64,000 bases of DNA from Bacteroides fluxus YIT 12057 (GCF_000195635.1 NZ_GL882621.1:49889-113888), one strand, 5' to 3'; counted from the first letter of the stretch, positions 51,853 to 61,748 are shown. The notes: generated by a model from the sequence alone, not told the origin. A program made the numbers and translations.

Positions 51853-53229
51853 CTAAAAAGATTTGAATAAGTCATTCAGTCCTTCGTTCATGCTGGGATG
51901 GGTGAAAATAAAATCGCGTAAGAAAGCGTAGTGCTGGCCGGTTTTCATGGCTTGTGCCACCGTATTGATAACTTCCGGCGCATCGGCACAGAATAGCGTA
52001 CAGCCTATAATCTGTCCTGTATGTGTATTGACTACAGCTTTGAGCATGCCGTCTATGTTTTGCAGCGTACGGGCACGGGGCACTACGGAAGCCGGAAGGC
52101 GTGATACCCGAATGGAGTAGCCGCGTTTGACCGCTTCTTCTTCTGTCAGCCCAATGTGTGCCAGCGGTGGGTCGGTAAAGATGGCAAAAGGGATAGGGTA
52201 ACGGTCTTTGGTGCTCCGGGACTTGTCTCCAAACAGCCGGTTACGGATGATACGGAAATCATCGGCGGACATATAGTCATAGAGTTCTCCACCTTTCACG
52301 TCACCCAATGCCCAGATATGTGGAGCGGTGGTCTGCAGCTGTTCGTTGACGATGACTGCCCCGTGTTCATTGATTTCTACACCGGCTTTTTCCGGATTCA
52401 GCCCGTCAATCATCGGCTTGCGTCCGGTGGCAAGCAGCAGTGCATCCCCTTTCAGGTAATAGGGCGTACCGTCAAAGCCGTCGGTATAAGTCAGTGTAAC
52501 GCCGTCGGAAGTATCGTATAGAGCTTGGGTGCGCACGTTCAGATGGAGGCTGACGCCTTTACGCTTCAGGGATTCCATCATGGCTGCCGCAATGTCCCGG
52601 TCTATTTCGGGGAGGAAGCGGTTGCCGGCTTCCAGCACGGACACATCGCTGCCGAACCCTGCGTACATGGTGGCGAATTCCAGTCCGACGGCTCCGGAAC
52701 CGATAATGAGCAGGCGTCTGGGGAGTTTGTCCAACTGTAGCAGCGATTCGCTGGTATATACATGCTTGCTGTCATTCAGCCCCTCGATGGCCGGCACAAT
52801 CGGTACCGAACCGGTATTGATGAATATCTTTTTCCCTTTCAGTATCGTTTCTTTCCTTTCAGAAAGGATACTGATTGTGTTTTCCGACAGGAAGGAGGCC
52901 GTCCCGTCATATACGGTGATGTTGGTATTGCTCTTCACATTCTCGTAGTTCTTTTCACGGAGGTAGTGTACGAGTTTGTTCTTGCGTGCAACGGCAAGTG
53001 TGTAGAACTTGGATTGGTTTTTATAATCATCGTGATACAGGCGCTCGGCGTATTCGGATTCGTGGATCAGAGTCTTGGTTGGAATGCATCCTGCGTTTAT
53101 ACTGGTTCCTCCGTACATTTGGGGAGAACGTTCAACAATGGCAACTTTCCAGTTACGTTCGGCCAGTTCGACGGCTAATTTTCTGCCGCCTTTGCCGAAT
53201 CCTATAATTATGGCATCATATTGTTTCAT
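51853..53229 (-). CDS. FAD-dependent pyridine nucleotide-disulfide oxidoreductase, mercuric-reductase-like
   Basis: This 458-residue flavoprotein has the FAD site DAIIIGFGKGGRKLAVELAE, a second GSGAVGLEFATMYAGFG nucleotide motif near residue 178 and a dimerisation domain (GCTLFCADAPEVINTVAQAM). The redox motif normally reads GGTCxNxGCIPTK; here it is GGTSINAGCIPTK, so the first of the two catalytic Cys is Ser (AGT). It may be a non-disulfide NAD(P)H oxidoreductase of the YkgC/RclA group rather than a mercuric or lipoamide-type reductase. It sits just upstream of the metal efflux operon on the same strand. Confidence 0.82.
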   Translation of the reverse strand: MKQYDAIIIGFGKGGRKLAVELAERNWKVAIVERSPQMYGGTSINAGCIPTKTLIHESEYAERLYHDDYKNQSKFYTLAVARKNKLVHYLREKNYENVKSNTNITVYDGTASFLSENTISILSERKETILKGKKIFINTGSVPIVPAIEGLNDSKHVYTSESLLQLDKLPRRLLIIGSGAVGLEFATMYAGFGSDVSVLEAGNRFLPEIDRDIAAAMMESLKRKGVSLHLNVRTQALYDTSDGVTLTYTDGFDGTPYYLKGDALLLATGRKPMIDGLNPEKAGVEINEHGAVIVNEQLQTTAPHIWALGDVKGGELYDYMSADDFRIIRNRLFGDKSRSTKDRYPIPFAIFTDPPLAHIGLTEEEAVKRGYSIRVSRLPASVVPRARTLQNIDGMLKAVVNTHTGQIIGCTLFCADAPEVINTVAQAMKTGQHYAFLRDFIFTHPSMNEGLNDLFKSF

Positions 53230-53310
53230 TTTACTTTTTCTTAGTTAAGTGGTTAGTACAATGAAACAATATGGATTAACCATTTGTTCTTGAGGGGTGT
53301 TAATGAAAGT

Positions 53311-54945
53311 TTATCGTTCCAGTTCGCGGAGAGAGTCCATCTTTTTCTTCTCAAGGAACTCATAGATACCGCTTAAATGTTCTTTTACCTGTTTGTTTCC
53401 GAATTCATAGACTTTGGTCACCAGTCCGTCCAGGAAGTCACGGTCATGGCTTACTACGATAAGAGTACCGTCAAAATCCAGGAGTGCCTGTTTCAGGATG
53501 TCCTTGGTCTTCATATCCAGGTGGTTGGTAGGTTCGTCCAGTATCAGCAGGTTTACCGGTTCGAGCAGCAGCTTGATCATGGCAAGGCGTGTGCGCTCTC
53601 CTCCGGACAATACTTTGACCTTTTTCATGGATTCTTCCGGACCACCGAACATGAAAGCTCCCAGCAGGTCGCGTATCTTGTTGCGGATTTCTCCTTTGGC
53701 CACATCATCGATGGTCTGGAACACGGTCAGGTTCTCATCCAACAGGGAAGCTTGGTTCTGTGCAAAGTAGCCTATCTGTACGTTGTGCCCCAACGTGAGG
53801 CTTCCCTCATGCTCTATCTCTTTCATGATGCACTTTACGAGGGTTGACTTTCCTTCACCGTTCTTGCCTACAAAAGCTACTTTGTCGCCTCGTTCTATAG
53901 TCAGGGTGGCATTCTTGAATACGACATGCCCGCCATAGCTTTTCCCTACTCCTTCCATGATGACAGGATAATTGCCCGAACGGGGTGAGGGAGGGAACTT
54001 CAGGCGCAAGGCCGAGGTATCTTCTTCATCCACTTCCAGCAGTTCCAGTTTTTCCAGCATCTTTACGCGGCTTTGCACCTGCAGGGTTTTGGAGTAGGTG
54101 CCTTTGAAGCGTTCTATGAATTCCTTGGTTTCGGCTATGAACTTCTGTTGCTCGTCGAATGCCTTTTGCTGCTGTTCGCGGCGTTCCTTGCGTAGCTCCA
54201 GGTACTTGGAGTAATTCACTTTATAATCGTAAATGCGCCCCATGGTCACTTCGATGGTACGGGTCGTGATGTTATCTACGAATTTGCGGTCGTGGCTGAT
54301 GACGATTACAGCTTTCCCGTTATTGATAAGGAAGTCTTCCAGCCATTGTATGGATTCGATGTCCAGGTGGTTGGTAGGTTCGTCCAGTAATAGTACGTCG
54401 GGCTTTTGCAGCAGCAGTTTGGCAAGTTCGATACGCATGCGCCATCCGCCGCTGAAGTCACTGGTCTGTCGGTTGAAGTCTTCGCGTGTGAACCCAAGTC
54501 CTAGCAAAGCCTTCTCTACATCCTCTTCATAGTTGGTTGCGTCGATGGCATAGAACTTTTCGCTGAGGGTGGAGACCGTTTCAATCAGTTCCATATAGCT
54601 GTCGCTCTCGTAGTCTGTACGGGTTTCCAGCTCCTTGTTGAGACGCTCTATCTGCGCTTCCATCTCGTGCAGATGGGCAAAGGCCTGTGCCGTTTCTTGA
54701 AATACGGTACGTCCGTCTTCTGTCATCAGATGTTGTGGCAGGTAAGCGATGACACAATCTTTGGGGGCTGATATCCTGCCCCGTGTAGGCTGTCTTGCTC
54801 CTGCCAATATTTTTAACAAAGTGCTTTTACCGGCTCCGTTTTTCCCCATGAGGGCAATACGGTCTTTTTCGTTGATAACGAAAGATATATCACTGAATAA
54901 GGTGGTGCCGCCAAATTCTACGGCGAGTCCGTCTATGGAAATCAT
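53311..54945 (-). CDS. ABC-F family ATPase
   Basis: This 544-residue soluble protein has two ATPase domains (GKNGAGKSTLLKIL near residue 36 and GKNGEGKSTLVKCI near residue 350), signatures FSGGWRMRIELAKLLL and LSGGERTRLAMIKLLL, and the charged linker between them. It resembles the YbiT/Uup branch that acts on the ribosome. A -7 element TATCTTTG is at 54969-54976, divergent from the next gene. Confidence 0.92.
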   Translation of the reverse strand: MISIDGLAVEFGGTTLFSDISFVINEKDRIALMGKNGAGKSTLLKILAGARQPTRGRISAPKDCVIAYLPQHLMTEDGRTVFQETAQAFAHLHEMEAQIERLNKELETRTDYESDSYMELIETVSTLSEKFYAIDATNYEEDVEKALLGLGFTREDFNRQTSDFSGGWRMRIELAKLLLQKPDVLLLDEPTNHLDIESIQWLEDFLINNGKAVIVISHDRKFVDNITTRTIEVTMGRIYDYKVNYSKYLELRKERREQQQKAFDEQQKFIAETKEFIERFKGTYSKTLQVQSRVKMLEKLELLEVDEEDTSALRLKFPPSPRSGNYPVIMEGVGKSYGGHVVFKNATLTIERGDKVAFVGKNGEGKSTLVKCIMKEIEHEGSLTLGHNVQIGYFAQNQASLLDENLTVFQTIDDVAKGEIRNKIRDLLGAFMFGGPEESMKKVKVLSGGERTRLAMIKLLLEPVNLLILDEPTNHLDMKTKDILKQALLDFDGTLIVVSHDRDFLDGLVTKVYEFGNKQVKEHLSGIYEFLEKKKMDSLRELER

Positions 54946-54968
54946 TGTCTAATTTTTAAAATGAAGTG

Positions 54969-54976
54969 CAAAGATA
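54969..54976 (-). promoter_or_regulatory. Bacteroides -7 element of the ABC-F gene
   Basis: TATCTTTG on the minus strand, 24 bases before the ATG. Confidence 0.5.
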
Positions 54977-54997
54977 GTGTAAACATATTATTTTTCG

Positions 54998-55005
54998 TAT
55001 CTTTG
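54998..55005 (+). promoter_or_regulatory. Bacteroides -7 element of the receiver gene
   Basis: TATCTTTG on the plus strand, 28 bases before the ATG at 55033. Confidence 0.5.
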
Positions 55006-55032
55006 CCTCATATAAAATAAAACGCATGTGTC

Positions 55033-55434
55033 ATGGAATTGGAGAATAATACAAACGATTACCGTCCGCTTATTTTGGTAGCGGAAGATGATGACAGTAA
55101 TTTTAAGTTGATAAAAGCTATCATTGGCAAGAAGTGCGATATATTGTGGGCAAGGAATGGAGAAGAAATTGTCGCTTTGTTTGAAGAAAATCATGAAAAG
55201 GCGGAGGCTATTCTGATGGATATCAAGATGCCTGTCATGAACGGGCTGGATGCGACGGTGCTTATCCGTCAGAAGGATAAGGAACTGCCTATTATAATGC
55301 AGACTGCATACGCTTTTACGGCAGACCGTGAAAAGGCCTTGGAATGCGGGGCTTCGGAAGTGTTGGTGAAGCCCATCACCTTGAGTGCTTTGCGTACTTG
55401 CCTGAGCCGGTATTTACCTGAACTGGTGTGGTAG
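55033..55434 (+). CDS. Single-domain response regulator (receiver only)
   Basis: This 133-residue protein consists of one receiver domain: acidic pocket LVAEDDDSNFKLIKA, phospho-Asp in AILMDIKMPVMNGLD near residue 62, Thr in QTAYAF and Lys in VLVKPIT. No output domain is present; it probably passes phosphate or binds a partner. No kinase gene adjoins it. The base composition changes to AT-rich just after it. Confidence 0.9.
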   Translation: MELENNTNDYRPLILVAEDDDSNFKLIKAIIGKKCDILWARNGEEIVALFEENHEKAEAILMDIKMPVMNGLDATVLIRQKDKELPIIMQTAYAFTADREKALECGASEVLVKPITLSALRTCLSRYLPELVW

Positions 55435-55732
55435 AACTCCACACTTGAGCCGAAATATAAAACATACCACAGTGATTGTCAGCAATACATCAACTGAGAC
55501 TTTATGAAATGATACCATAGAGTTCCCGTTGTTTTTTATTTTCCCAAGAGACATATTTCTATAGCAGAATTTCGATTCTTTGTCGGTAAGTCAAAAAATA
55601 ATAGAGTTACCGATAAGAAATATGAGCATTATTAAAAGAAACGACCTTCATTAATGAACATTCCCAAACATGATTTTTCGATCCTAACTAATAAATTACT
55701 TAGCAATTCATCGTTTATCTGAATCCTTTTTA
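55435..55732. other. AT-rich gap at the entry of the defence island
   Basis: No gene is seen in these 298 bases. An imperfect inverted repeat, TTCTTTGTCGGTAA (about 55577) and TTACCGATAAGAAA (about 55607), could form a terminator for the receiver gene. The AT content rises sharply and stays high to about 63.5 kb. Confidence 0.5.
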
Positions 55733-55740
55733 TATCTTTG
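55733..55740 (+). promoter_or_regulatory. Bacteroides -7 element of the abiE pair
   Basis: TATCTTTG overlaps the ATG at 55738, so translation must begin later, at 55774. Confidence 0.55.
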
Positions 55741-55773
55741 CATTTGAAAAATTATCAAAATTTCAAAGGTGTG

Positions 55774-56382
55774 ATGGCGAATGAGTATTCTATAGATGGT
55801 GCAACTCTTAGGCAACGCATAGAAGCTATGCCTGAGGATTGTATTCTGTTTCGTTCAGATTTCCCCGAATACCACACGGAATTTGTGGGGAGTGTTTTGT
55901 CTGAGTTGACAACTGAAGGCATGCTTGTTAAAATTGCACATGGAATATATGCCAAGCCAAGAAATAGTCGATTCGGTGTTGTGCTTCCTTCGGTTGATAA
56001 GGTAGTACAGGCAATTGCAGTTCGAGATAACGCAGAGGTGTTGCCATCAGGTATGACAGCTCTGAATGCATTAGGACTATCGACTCAAGTACCGATGAAT
56101 TACACATACCTTACTACAGGAAGCGAACGAACAATAAACTTATCCAATAGAAAAGTAGTATTAAAACGAGGTGTACCCAAAAACTTCTGTTATAGTACCC
56201 GTCTAATTTCACTACTTGTTCAAGCACTTAAGGCTCTGAAAAAGGAGAATATAGGAAAAGGTGACTTGAATATAATTCGACAATTGATATCAAAAGAAAC
56301 AGATAAGGAGACTTTAATCAAAGATGTAGATATGATGCCTGCATGGATGAAACGAATTATAAAACCAATGCTAACCGCTTAA
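55774..56382 (+). CDS. AbiEi-like antitoxin (type IV toxin-antitoxin family)
   Basis: This protein of about 202 residues has an N-terminal winged-helix part (LRQRIEAMPEDCILFRSDFP, then SVLSELTTEGMLVKIAHGIY) and resembles the DUF6088/AbiEi-type transcriptional antitoxins. I choose the ATG at 55774 (MANEYSIDG) because the promoter element covers the earlier ATG. It precedes an AbiEii nucleotidyltransferase by 14 bases; the pair is a type IV system in which the antitoxin represses its operon and counters the toxin without binding it. Confidence 0.8.
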   Translation: MANEYSIDGATLRQRIEAMPEDCILFRSDFPEYHTEFVGSVLSELTTEGMLVKIAHGIYAKPRNSRFGVVLPSVDKVVQAIAVRDNAEVLPSGMTALNALGLSTQVPMNYTYLTTGSERTINLSNRKVVLKRGVPKNFCYSTRLISLLVQALKALKKENIGKGDLNIIRQLISKETDKETLIKDVDMMPAWMKRIIKPMLTA

Positions 56383-56396
56383 AAGGAACTTAAATT

Positions 56397-57416
56397 ATGG
56401 GAAAACTGTGGTTAAACAATGAGATCGTGGACCGTTTAGCAATGTTACAGCAGACGGAGGTTGAACATCCTGGCGTTAATCAGATAGCTATAGAAAAGGA
56501 CTGGTGGGTAACAGTTACGCTGAAGGCATTATTTCAAACAGATTGCCGTGATTCTTTGATATTCAAAGGCGGAACATCGTTGTCAAAAGGTTTTAATATC
56601 ATAGAGCGTTTCTCTGAAGACATTGATTTGGCAATCAATCATTCGTTCTTTGGTATTGAGGGAACAAGTAAAAGTCAGCGGGAGAAATTACGCAAAAAGG
56701 CACGAGCATATATTCACGAGACCCTTTCTTCACAATTAGATGCCTGTTTGAAAGAAATGGGAGTTTCTGGTTACAGTATAGAGAATGTATCTCAAGAACA
56801 AGATAAAAATGGAGAATGGAGACTAATAGATTCTGACAAAGATCCTACGGTAATTCTATTACACTATCCGTCAATTCTTGAGGACACGATAATTTACATT
56901 CCTCCACGTGTAAAGATTGAGATAAGTTGTCTTTCAATGGACGAACCAACCGAATTACGACCAATCCGTTCTCTAATAGGTGAAAGTTTTGATAGCGAAG
57001 ATACCGATGCAGACAGTTTGGTCAGAACAGTAGTTCCTACTCGCACATTTCTTGAGAAACTATTTCTTTTGGCAGAAGAATTCCAAAAAGAAAAGCCGAG
57101 AAGTGTACGAATGTCTCGACATCTTTATGATTTGGAAAAACTGATGGACACAGAATATGGTGTAAAAGCTTTGTCGAATCGCAAACTTTATGATGCCATT
57201 GTTGAGCATCGTAAGGCTTATTATGCTTTGAAATATGTGAATTATGATTTACATGCTCCAGCTTCCATCAACTGTACAATACCAGAATCGGTTATAGGGG
57301 CATGGCAAGATGACTATGCAGATATGAGACGTTTCTTCATTTATGGTGATTCTTTGGAGTTTGATGCACTCATGTACAGAATAGAGGACCTTCAAAAACG
57401 GGTAAGAAATTTATAG
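56397..57416 (+). CDS. AbiEii/AbiGii-type nucleotidyltransferase toxin
   Basis: This 339-residue protein has the nucleotidyltransferase motif FKGGTSLSKGFNIIERFSED followed by IDLAI (residues 60-83), where Gly-Gly, Ser and the Asp pair are catalytic. The C-terminal half is helical. Members transfer nucleotides to tRNA or similar targets and arrest growth, often after phage infection. Paired with the preceding antitoxin. Confidence 0.87.
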   Translation: MGKLWLNNEIVDRLAMLQQTEVEHPGVNQIAIEKDWWVTVTLKALFQTDCRDSLIFKGGTSLSKGFNIIERFSEDIDLAINHSFFGIEGTSKSQREKLRKKARAYIHETLSSQLDACLKEMGVSGYSIENVSQEQDKNGEWRLIDSDKDPTVILLHYPSILEDTIIYIPPRVKIEISCLSMDEPTELRPIRSLIGESFDSEDTDADSLVRTVVPTRTFLEKLFLLAEEFQKEKPRSVRMSRHLYDLEKLMDTEYGVKALSNRKLYDAIVEHRKAYYALKYVNYDLHAPASINCTIPESVIGAWQDDYADMRRFFIYGDSLEFDALMYRIEDLQKRVRNL

Positions 57417-57580
57417 CTTTGTAGCCTCTTTTTACACGATGTGGACGATTTTTATGATAAATGTTATCAAAACTCAGGTATCCTTATATACACAACTTTG
57501 GAATTGAACACCAATGAAGAAGAAGTAAATTGAAAAAGCAATAAAGTTGCTCAAAATGCATTGGATTAAGACTATAAACT

Positions 57581-58684
57581 ATGTGCACCATTAATTTAGA
57601 CAATATCCAAGAATCTTATATACAAGTTCTACAAGCTAAGCATGGGGACGCACTCATTTTGTGTTGTAACAAATCCGATAAAAGAGGAGTCATAGTTATT
57701 GATGGAGGACCTTCTCCTAATCCACGTTTTAACCCTTTTGTAAAAGAAGTGGAGAACTGTCTTCCAGTTGATTTAATGATATTAACCCATTTTGATGATG
57801 ATCATCTAGTTGGAATAAAAGACTTTATTGAGAGACATCAAAACGATGTCCCTTTCCCCGTTAAAAGAATTTGGGCGAACTGTGCAAAGCATGTTGATTT
57901 TGATACGTCAGAAGACTTGTCATCTAATAAAGCAAGTAAGATGGCTGATATTCTATGTGCAATATCGCAAAAAACACAGTTTGATTGGGAAGGATACCGA
58001 TTGAATGGATTTGTGGACGATACTATAACCTTTGCCGATATAGATATTATTAATCCACGAAAAAATTTATTTAAGTATTTTATTGACAATTATAAAGAAG
58101 AGTATGATGTTGGCGTCACTGAAGAAAATCTGTCAAATAAAATAGATACAGATTCAGACATCAACATAGACATGCGTGAATTGGCACAACGTAGTAAGAC
58201 TTTAGGAAATCCGAACAAGCCTTCAGAACTTGTCAATATGGTTTCGTTAAGTATGATAATACGTTGTGATGCATTTAGCGTATTAATATTAGGAGATAGC
58301 TTTCCGCAAGAAATATATTTGTCTCTTATTGAAAGAGGTTATAGCAAAGAAAATAAGTTGCAAGTAGATTTCATAAAAATGTCTCATCATGGCAGTGCTA
58401 ATAATATCAGCAATGATTTATTAGATATTATAGATTGTGATAAATTTATCATAAGTACCAATGGAAGTAAAGGTTATAAACATCCACATAGAGAAGCTAT
58501 AGCGAATGTTTTATGCCATCCAGAAAGAGATTACTCTCGTACTATTCATTTTTATTTTAACTATCCGCTTGAAACTATAATTAACAATAGAGAAGAAGCT
58601 TTGTTTAATTTTGAGTTAGATAAATGTTTAAATTTAGAATGTCATGAGCCGAAAGAAATTAATAGATTCATCTTGTTACCCTGA
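57581..58684 (+). CDS. MBL-fold metallo-hydrolase of a candidate defence pair
   Basis: This 367-residue protein has the metallo-beta-lactamase motifs DGGPSPNPRFN near residue 41, LTHFDDDHLVGIKDF (H70, D74, H75), ILGDSFP near residue 239 and MSHHGSANN near residue 268, most like the ComEC/Rec2-type or ribonuclease-like MBL branch. It has no membrane segment. Its 3' end overlaps the next gene by 41 bases, so the two proteins are made together. In known phage-defence families MBL proteins accompany trypsin-like proteases; the role here is inference. Confidence 0.8.
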   Translation: MCTINLDNIQESYIQVLQAKHGDALILCCNKSDKRGVIVIDGGPSPNPRFNPFVKEVENCLPVDLMILTHFDDDHLVGIKDFIERHQNDVPFPVKRIWANCAKHVDFDTSEDLSSNKASKMADILCAISQKTQFDWEGYRLNGFVDDTITFADIDIINPRKNLFKYFIDNYKEEYDVGVTEENLSNKIDTDSDINIDMRELAQRSKTLGNPNKPSELVNMVSLSMIIRCDAFSVLILGDSFPQEIYLSLIERGYSKENKLQVDFIKMSHHGSANNISNDLLDIIDCDKFIISTNGSKGYKHPHREAIANVLCHPERDYSRTIHFYFNYPLETIINNREEALFNFELDKCLNLECHEPKEINRFILLP

Positions 58685-61600
58685 TATAGATACACTTCAA
58701 GCATTATCTGTAAAGATTGACTGCATTAATGAGCATGAAGGAATTATTGAAAATGGAACAGGAACTTTGTTTGCAAATGACGGTTCTTATTATGTTATAA
58801 CAGCAGCTCATTGTATTCTTAATAATACTACCAAAAGCTTCTATGATAAGAGATATATTCAGATAAGCCTTCCTCATATATGCAAAACCCTTATAGAGGT
58901 GAATGAAGTTTTAGAGTTCAATTCTGATGATGATGCAGATTTCGCTCTTTTATCTGTTAAACTAGATATTGATAGTTTCCCGATAAGTTTTGATTATGAG
59001 AATGATATTCAATTTATAGGTAAAGACGAGTTTTGTACTAATACATGTTTCTATGGTTATACATCCTCAGAACCAACAGGGCGTATGTTTCGTGCCAGGA
59101 TGGTATCTACAAACACATATGAAGTAGAAGAAAATGCGATATCTGCAACGGGTGCAGATTTTTCTCGTGTAATGAAAGGAAGTTCGGGTAGTGGGATTTT
59201 TGTTGAATACGAGAACCGAATATTTTGTCTGGGATATGTAAAAAGTCGTATGACAGAGACAGACAGATTAAACGACATTAAAATACGCAGAATACCTAGT
59301 GATATAAACAATAAGTTCTCGCATCCCATTCTGCTACATTCTATTCAACAGAAACAAGCACTAGAAGCGTCTCTTACTCCTCAATCTCATGTTGAGATTG
59401 AATACATAAATAAATGGAATGAGTTAAGCATCGCCTTATCTAAGAATGAAGATATTACCAGAATTCTTAATGATATTAGTGAATTAAAGATTCACTATCC
59501 ATATGTAAAGTCTGTTATATATCAAGAACAAATTACAAATATCATATTAAGAAACAAGAATCAATGGAATGCTTGCGAACGACGTGCATTTATTTATGCA
59601 TTACAAGATCGTGGACTATGGCCTGCTTTATTCGGAGAACTCCCTCAAGCTGGCGACTTCAATGATATTCCTGAATATAAGAACATGATGTTTCGTGCAT
59701 CAACTTTTGCCTGTGGATCTACTGATGAAGCAAATATACCTGATAAAAATACAGACGAGGGTATGTACGACTTAGTTCTTTGTAAAGCATTTAAGTTTGA
59801 ATTTGACAAGATGTTCGAACTGATTAATGCTTGGAATCCTAATGGAATATGGTCTGTAAAAAAAGCACTACTTGTATATTTATTTAGAAGAGATGAAGAC
59901 GCTCTGAATTCAGTAAAAATGTTTATCGAGAATAAAACGAATTCTGAAAACGAAAGATTTGTAGCCACTCTTATATATAATATTGCAAGCCAACAATTTC
60001 CACAACCATATAAATATACAGAATTTTGGGAACGTGGTGTAGAGGAACCAAGTGAGATAATCTCATACATTGCAGCAAGAATTGATAAAACAAAAACACA
60101 GCCTCATATTTTTGGAACTCATTCTACGCAAATTTTTGGCAGTACAGATTCTACTTCTTTTCCTGAATCTATTAGATTGTTACAATATTTGGCAAATACA
60201 GGTTTAACAACAAAATTTGGTATTTATAGTATTGTAAATATAGAACATTGGATGAAGGTGTTTCGGCACTTGGTACACTTCATCCCTTACCCTACAGTTT
60301 ATTATACATTGCAATATGCAGAAGAGAAAACTGTGAGATGGGCAGGTCAGATGATAGCATATAGTGATGATGATTTTTTAATTAGTGTTCGTCCAGACTT
60401 ACTTAATACTTTATTAGGAGCTTTAAGAATTGAATGCACTCCTAGAAACTTATATGCAAGCATTTATTATATAACCCAAGAATTATATGTATCAGTTAAA
60501 GAAAGTGTATGGTATGATGAATTTAGGAAATCTGTTTTAGATTATTTTGTTGGAGAAATAGATGCAGCAAATGTAAGTATGTCGGATGCTATCTATAAGA
60601 ACTTATTTTCTGCTATTCAATGTATTAAAGACCTTGAAAGAAGAAAGGAAATATTTATTCAATTAGCGAATAAAATGTCACAAAATCCGCATCTTATTAG
60701 TCGATTATTATGCAATGCATTGTTAGTAGATATAGAATTGGCTGCTATTCCTGAAGTGGAAGAATGTTTATGGCATATAATCTATCAAATTCCTATAGCC
60801 CGTTCGTATCATATTTTATACGAGTTTAATCGAGTTAATACATTGACTGCAGAGCAAAGAGCAGTAATAGATAGCAAAATATTAGCCGAACAATTATCAT
60901 TTTCAAAAAGTGATTATATAGCCTTAGTTAATTTGAGTAATTTAGCTCTCTCTGAAGAAAGTATATCTAAGATAAAACAAATAGCTCTCTCTGATGACAT
61001 ATGGAATTGCGGTATTACAGATTCTTGTTATACAGCTCCAATGCCATCACACATTGAACTATTTGACGATAAAGTGATATGGTCAGAAGAAGAATGGCAA
61101 CTTATTCGATCGAATATGGAACAAAATATAGAGCTCTTAGAAAGCAAAAAGATCAAAAGAGAGTCTTCAAATTTCTTCAATTCTATGTACCTTCATCTTC
61201 TTTCAGACATGAAATTATTTATACTACAGATACAAAAAGCTAATGGATTTAATGTAGAAGATATACTTTATAGGGTCAATACTTTGATTGAACAAATAAG
61301 CGGATATAAGAACCTTATAGAAGCCCTTTCATCAAGTGACTATAATGAAGTAAATGTTGCATTGGATTTATTGAATGTACAATTGAGAACAGATGATTTT
61401 AATAAACATATAGCTGAGATAAATATCATTATTAATAAAGTTGTCCTTAAACAATCTGCAAATATTGACAACTGCATTAACTTTATTGCTTTTCTAATGC
61501 GAAAATATTCAGTAGTGATGAAAAAGCATTTTGGAGATTTATTACTGTGTCTACTGAAGAATTTTATTGATTATAATTTTGAAAATATGAATTTCCATGT

Positions 61601-61733
61601 TCCAAGCGTTAATCATAAACTAAGTCTTATAGCTCATTATATGAAACCTGAATTTGAAGATTATATTCAGATAAAATATTGGACTTCAGATAAAGTTGTG
61701 AATCGTTTTGGTGGTTATACTACTCTGCCTTAA
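58644..61733 (+). CDS. Trypsin-like serine protease fused to a large uncharacterised region
   Basis: This 1029-residue protein opens with a trypsin-like domain: H56 in VITAAHCIL, D99 in DDDADFALLSV and the Ser in MKGSSGSGIF (S181). The remaining 800 residues are helical and AT-rich in coding, with no Walker motif, so it is not a STAND NTPase; no family is recognised. There is no signal peptide, so the protease acts in the cytoplasm, as expected for an abortive-infection effector. The start overlaps the MBL gene by 41 bases. The fusion of a protease to this long region is the unusual point. Confidence 0.75.
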   Translation: MSRKKLIDSSCYPDIDTLQALSVKIDCINEHEGIIENGTGTLFANDGSYYVITAAHCILNNTTKSFYDKRYIQISLPHICKTLIEVNEVLEFNSDDDADFALLSVKLDIDSFPISFDYENDIQFIGKDEFCTNTCFYGYTSSEPTGRMFRARMVSTNTYEVEENAISATGADFSRVMKGSSGSGIFVEYENRIFCLGYVKSRMTETDRLNDIKIRRIPSDINNKFSHPILLHSIQQKQALEASLTPQSHVEIEYINKWNELSIALSKNEDITRILNDISELKIHYPYVKSVIYQEQITNIILRNKNQWNACERRAFIYALQDRGLWPALFGELPQAGDFNDIPEYKNMMFRASTFACGSTDEANIPDKNTDEGMYDLVLCKAFKFEFDKMFELINAWNPNGIWSVKKALLVYLFRRDEDALNSVKMFIENKTNSENERFVATLIYNIASQQFPQPYKYTEFWERGVEEPSEIISYIAARIDKTKTQPHIFGTHSTQIFGSTDSTSFPESIRLLQYLANTGLTTKFGIYSIVNIEHWMKVFRHLVHFIPYPTVYYTLQYAEEKTVRWAGQMIAYSDDDFLISVRPDLLNTLLGALRIECTPRNLYASIYYITQELYVSVKESVWYDEFRKSVLDYFVGEIDAANVSMSDAIYKNLFSAIQCIKDLERRKEIFIQLANKMSQNPHLISRLLCNALLVDIELAAIPEVEECLWHIIYQIPIARSYHILYEFNRVNTLTAEQRAVIDSKILAEQLSFSKSDYIALVNLSNLALSEESISKIKQIALSDDIWNCGITDSCYTAPMPSHIELFDDKVIWSEEEWQLIRSNMEQNIELLESKKIKRESSNFFNSMYLHLLSDMKLFILQIQKANGFNVEDILYRVNTLIEQISGYKNLIEALSSSDYNEVNVALDLLNVQLRTDDFNKHIAEINIIINKVVLKQSANIDNCINFIAFLMRKYSVVMKKHFGDLLLCLLKNFIDYNFENMNFHVPSVNHKLSLIAHYMKPEFEDYIQIKYWTSDKVVNRFGGYTTLP

Positions 61734-61748
61734 TAGCATAGTCACGAC

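Noticed and set aside
58644..61733. STAND/Avs-type NTPase
   Set aside because: No Walker A (GxxxxGKS/T) or Walker B motif can be seen in the 1029 residues, so the known Avs1 label was not applied.
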